Part shown: in pieces, positions 4,579 to 5,713 of the stretch | How the letters are laid out: the number at the start of each line of letters is the position of its first letter | Position numbering within the stretch: the first letter of the stretch is position 1 | DNA from: Candidatus Jordarchaeales archaeon | GTDB lineage: Archaea; Asgardarchaeota; Jordiarchaeia; Jordiarchaeales; Freyrarchaeaceae | DNA length: 5,713 nucleotides | Direction: 5' to 3' | NCBI GenBank assembly: GCA_038889235.1 | Contig: JAWAHN010000006.1 | Span: 1-5,713, forward strand | Program-made: the position numbers and the translations under genes | The notes under the pieces: model-generated | What the model was told of the DNA's origin: nothing | The model's database searches: none | Seen by the model: the letters and a program-made list of their open reading frames with translations, nothing else

Positions 4579-4624
4579 CTCCGGAGCCAGAGGTCCCCGG
4601 GTTCAAATCCCGGCGGGCCTGCCA
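4579..4624 (+). repeat. attR: displaced 3' end of tRNA-Arg
   Basis: This is a direct repeat of tRNA-Arg positions 424-468, from CTCCGGAGCC to GCCA. It carries G to A at 4589, one extra C in the run 4595-4598, and C to T at 4620. The T-arm is unchanged. No 5' half precedes it, so it is not a tRNA gene but the original chromosomal 3' end pushed away by integration. Confidence 0.9.
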
Positions 4625-5057
4625 CACCCATGCGTGGTGATGGCTTATAAAATCATTGTTTCAAACCCTCCTTTAGGAATTAAAGTTATTCATAATTCTT
4701 AATCTTTCGATTCATAGAGCATCTTAGTATTTTTTACTTTACCGTATCCTACCCTACAATAAGATAAAGTTATCAGAGACGAAGATTTATTCTTAATTCT
4801 ACTTTATGGAGCGGTAGCCTCGTAGCTGAAGCATCACTCTTGTAATAAAATCTTAGTCTTTGTTTTAGAGCGTATAACAGTTATTTAAATTATTGATGTG
4901 TATCTAATCACGTCTTACTTTTTGGAAGTTAAATATTTTGTCATAAGTATTAAATGAACTGTCGTTAGTACTAAGAATAATAGAATAAAATACTTGCTAC
5001 TATACGTATGTTCTCCTAGACACTCCTATTTAATCCTAAGAATGTATCTAATTAGAA
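4625..5057. other. No supported gene; AT-rich flank
   Basis: Stops are dense in all frames. A well-formed TATA-like GCTTATAAAAT (about 4643-4653) lies just outside attR, but no ORF or recognisable RNA follows at the right distance. An unannotated RNA cannot be excluded. Confidence 0.5.
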
Positions 5058-5063
5058 ATGAGC

Positions 5064-5104
5064 CACGGACTCGTCCGTGAGGTAGGACCAGCTGAACACA
5101 GCTG
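5064..5104. other. Two tandem hairpins, possible structured RNA
   Basis: CACGGAC/GTCCGTG (5064-5070 and 5073-5079) is followed by CAGCTG-AACA-CAGCTG (5089-5104). Both stems are perfect. They sit in an AT-rich setting, where paired GC-rich segments in hyperthermophiles often mark RNA genes or mobile-element ends. The identity is unknown. The 17-bp repeat copy (5102-5118) begins at the end of the second stem. Confidence 0.4.
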
Positions 5105-5118
5105 TTTCGGGTTTCATA
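5102..5118 (+). repeat. 17-bp inverted repeat, copy 2
   Basis: CTGTTTCGGGTTTCATA is identical to the minus strand at 3213-3229. Confidence 0.55.
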
Positions 5119-5302
5119 TCTGTTCACATTGGTTGGTATGGATGGAAACACTTACAAGTACCCCTTTCTGTGGACTGCCAGAGCACGAAGCCCTAGACGT
5201 ATATCAACACTCCAGTGATGAGTAGAAGAACGAGATTAATATAACACGCTATGAGTTTAGATGGTTTACTCATGTTGTTGAAATCTCTAGGTTATAATGC
5301 TG

Positions 5303-5328
5303 ACTAAAATTAATGAATTTTAGTATGA
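5303..5328 (+). repeat. Palindrome and 23-bp direct repeat, copy 2
   Basis: ACTAAAATT-AATG-AATTTTAGT (5303-5324) is a perfect 9-bp stem with a 4-nt loop. It overlaps the repeat shared with 2771-2793 (5306-5328, 21 of 23). In the other copy the stem is imperfect, so the repeat rather than the stem is what is shared. Confidence 0.5.
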
Positions 5329-5489
5329 CTACCTAATCTTTCTTCAGGACCTCATATAGGGTATTGCGAATAAACTCGTTTGTAAAATCATAAGTGGCTA
5401 CCTATCTCGCTTCCTAGAAACTAAGCTCTAAACTACGTAACAAAGGAAAACCTAGGAAAATACAATATTAAAGCTTAGTTAGTATAGTC

Positions 5490-5496
5490 TTTATAT
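5490..5496 (+). promoter_or_regulatory. TATA box of the HEPN gene
   Basis: TTTATAT is centred about 33 nt before ATG 5526, so the leader would be very short (transcription start near 5520). A GGAGGAG at 5497-5503 falls inside the predicted untranscribed part and is probably not used for this start. Confidence 0.4.
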
Positions 5497-5525
5497 GGAG
5501 GAGAATTAGTTGTGGTGAGTACTAA

Positions 5526-5713
5526 ATGAGGGGTGAGGCTTTAAGATGGTTTAATGAGGCTTTGTGGGATCTTGATACAGCCAAAATTCTATATAGGGAG
5601 AGGAGATTTAATGCGGCTGCATTCTACTCTCACCAAGCAGCTGAAAAGGCTTGTAAGGCGCTTCTCTACAATGTTAATGAGGCTCCATGGGGGCATAGTG
5701 TTAGGGAGCTCCT
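5526..5713 (+). CDS. HEPN-domain protein, N-terminal part (runs off right edge)
   Basis: The first 63 residues are present. They show the N-terminal helices of a HEPN domain: WFNEALWDLDTAKILYRERR (8-27), FNAAAFYSHQAAEKACKALL (28-47) and WGHSVREL (55-62). The SHQAAEKAxKALL helix is the family signature. Stand-alone archaeal HEPN proteins often pair with a MNT nucleotidyltransferase as toxin and antitoxin, and many act as RNases through a C-terminal RxxxxH motif. That region and any partner lie outside the window. ATG 5526 is preceded by GGTGAG (5514-5519) with 6-nt spacing. A five-codon frame (GTG GTG AGT ACT AAA TGA) overlaps the start codon. The gene lies outside the element. Confidence 0.85.
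   Translation, partial: MRGEALRWFNEALWDLDTAKILYRERRFNAAAFYSHQAAEKACKALLYNVNEAPWGHSVREL

Larger units (their letters stand above)
424..4624. mobile_element. Decayed tRNA-integrated element in tRNA-Arg(CCG)
   Basis: The tRNA 3' sequence at 424-468 (attL) recurs in direct orientation at 4579-4624 (attR) with about 4.16 kb between core starts. Just inside attL is an N-terminal integrase fragment, and the octamer TGTTTCAG/CTGAAACA clusters inside both ends. These are the standard marks of an archaeal integrative plasmid or virus. The integrase catalytic domain is missing, attR carries two substitutions and one inserted base relative to the tRNA, and about 2 kb of the interior is gene-poor. The element is therefore old and cannot excise by itself. 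Its remaining intact cargo is a CofE-like gene with a small upstream partner, plus a C/D box sRNA in the decayed part. Whether those were acquired with the element or inserted later cannot be decided here. Confidence 0.8.
5058..5225 (+). other. Short His/Cys-rich ORF (55 aa), uncertain
   Basis: The frame runs from ATG 5058 to TAG 5223-5225 within a GC-richer island. It encodes MSHGLVREVGPAEHS, CFGFHICSHW, then FCGLPEHEALDVYQHSS, with three Cys and six His that could suggest metal binding. There is no ribosome-binding site and the region also has strong hairpins. It may be a decayed fragment or an accidental frame over a structured RNA. Confidence 0.25.

Noticed and set aside
4579-4624. A second tRNA-Arg gene or a split tRNA 3' half
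   Set aside because: It starts mid-anticodon loop with no BRE/TATA promoter at the expected distance, carries an extra base at the T-stem junction and a C to T change in the acceptor strand. It fits attR.
5215-5300. C/D box RNA starting at GTGATGA 5215-5221
   Set aside because: No D', C' or D box occurs at usable spacing; the next CTGA is about 80 nt away.
1-5713. CRISPR array
   Set aside because: There are no regularly spaced repeats of 24-37 nt. The repeats seen are single pairs or octamers at the element ends.

Overview
The window looks like chromosomal DNA of a hyperthermophilic archaeon of the Thermoproteota (Crenarchaeota). The support is a tRNA-Arg gene with an encoded CCA end, archaeal BRE/TATA promoters, an archaeal endonuclease IV-like protein, a C/D box guide RNA, a crenarchaeal-type integrase fragment and a HEPN-domain gene. 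A detached initiator-tRNA half also fits, because split or permuted tRNA genes are known from Thermofilum, Caldivirga, Staphylothermus and Nanoarchaeum. I cannot name the genus.

Left flank (1-390). On the minus strand an endonuclease IV-like gene runs off the left edge. Upstream of it, also on the minus strand, is the 3' half of an initiator tRNA-Met (about 223-284). It has its own BRE/TATA promoter and a T-rich end, and no 5' half is visible anywhere in the window. The promoter region is shared divergently with tRNA-Arg(CCG).

Integrated element (424-4624, about 4.16 kb between core copies). tRNA-Arg(CCG) at 391-468 is the attachment site. Its 3' part, from the anticodon loop to CCA, is repeated imperfectly at 4579-4624 (attR). 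Just inside both ends lie copies of the octamer TGTTTCAG/CTGAAACA, proposed as recombinase arm sites or operators. Next to attL is a truncated integrase that keeps only the N-terminal domain. Two convergent minus-strand genes follow: a conserved small protein and a CofE-like (F420-0:gamma-glutamyl ligase family) protein, spaced as an operon. The rest of the element (about 2.4-4.57 kb) is decayed. It holds a broken reading frame, GC-rich islands with hairpins, a few short ORFs and a well-formed C/D box sRNA at 3722-3771.

Right flank (4625-5713). About 900 bp of AT-rich DNA has no convincing gene. It contains repeats that also occur inside the element and a pair of compact hairpins. The start of a HEPN-domain protein then runs off the right edge.

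Overall this reads as an old, non-autonomous tRNA-integrated element that lost the catalytic part of its integrase but still carries an intact metabolic gene pair, next to a probable trans-spliced initiator tRNA half gene.
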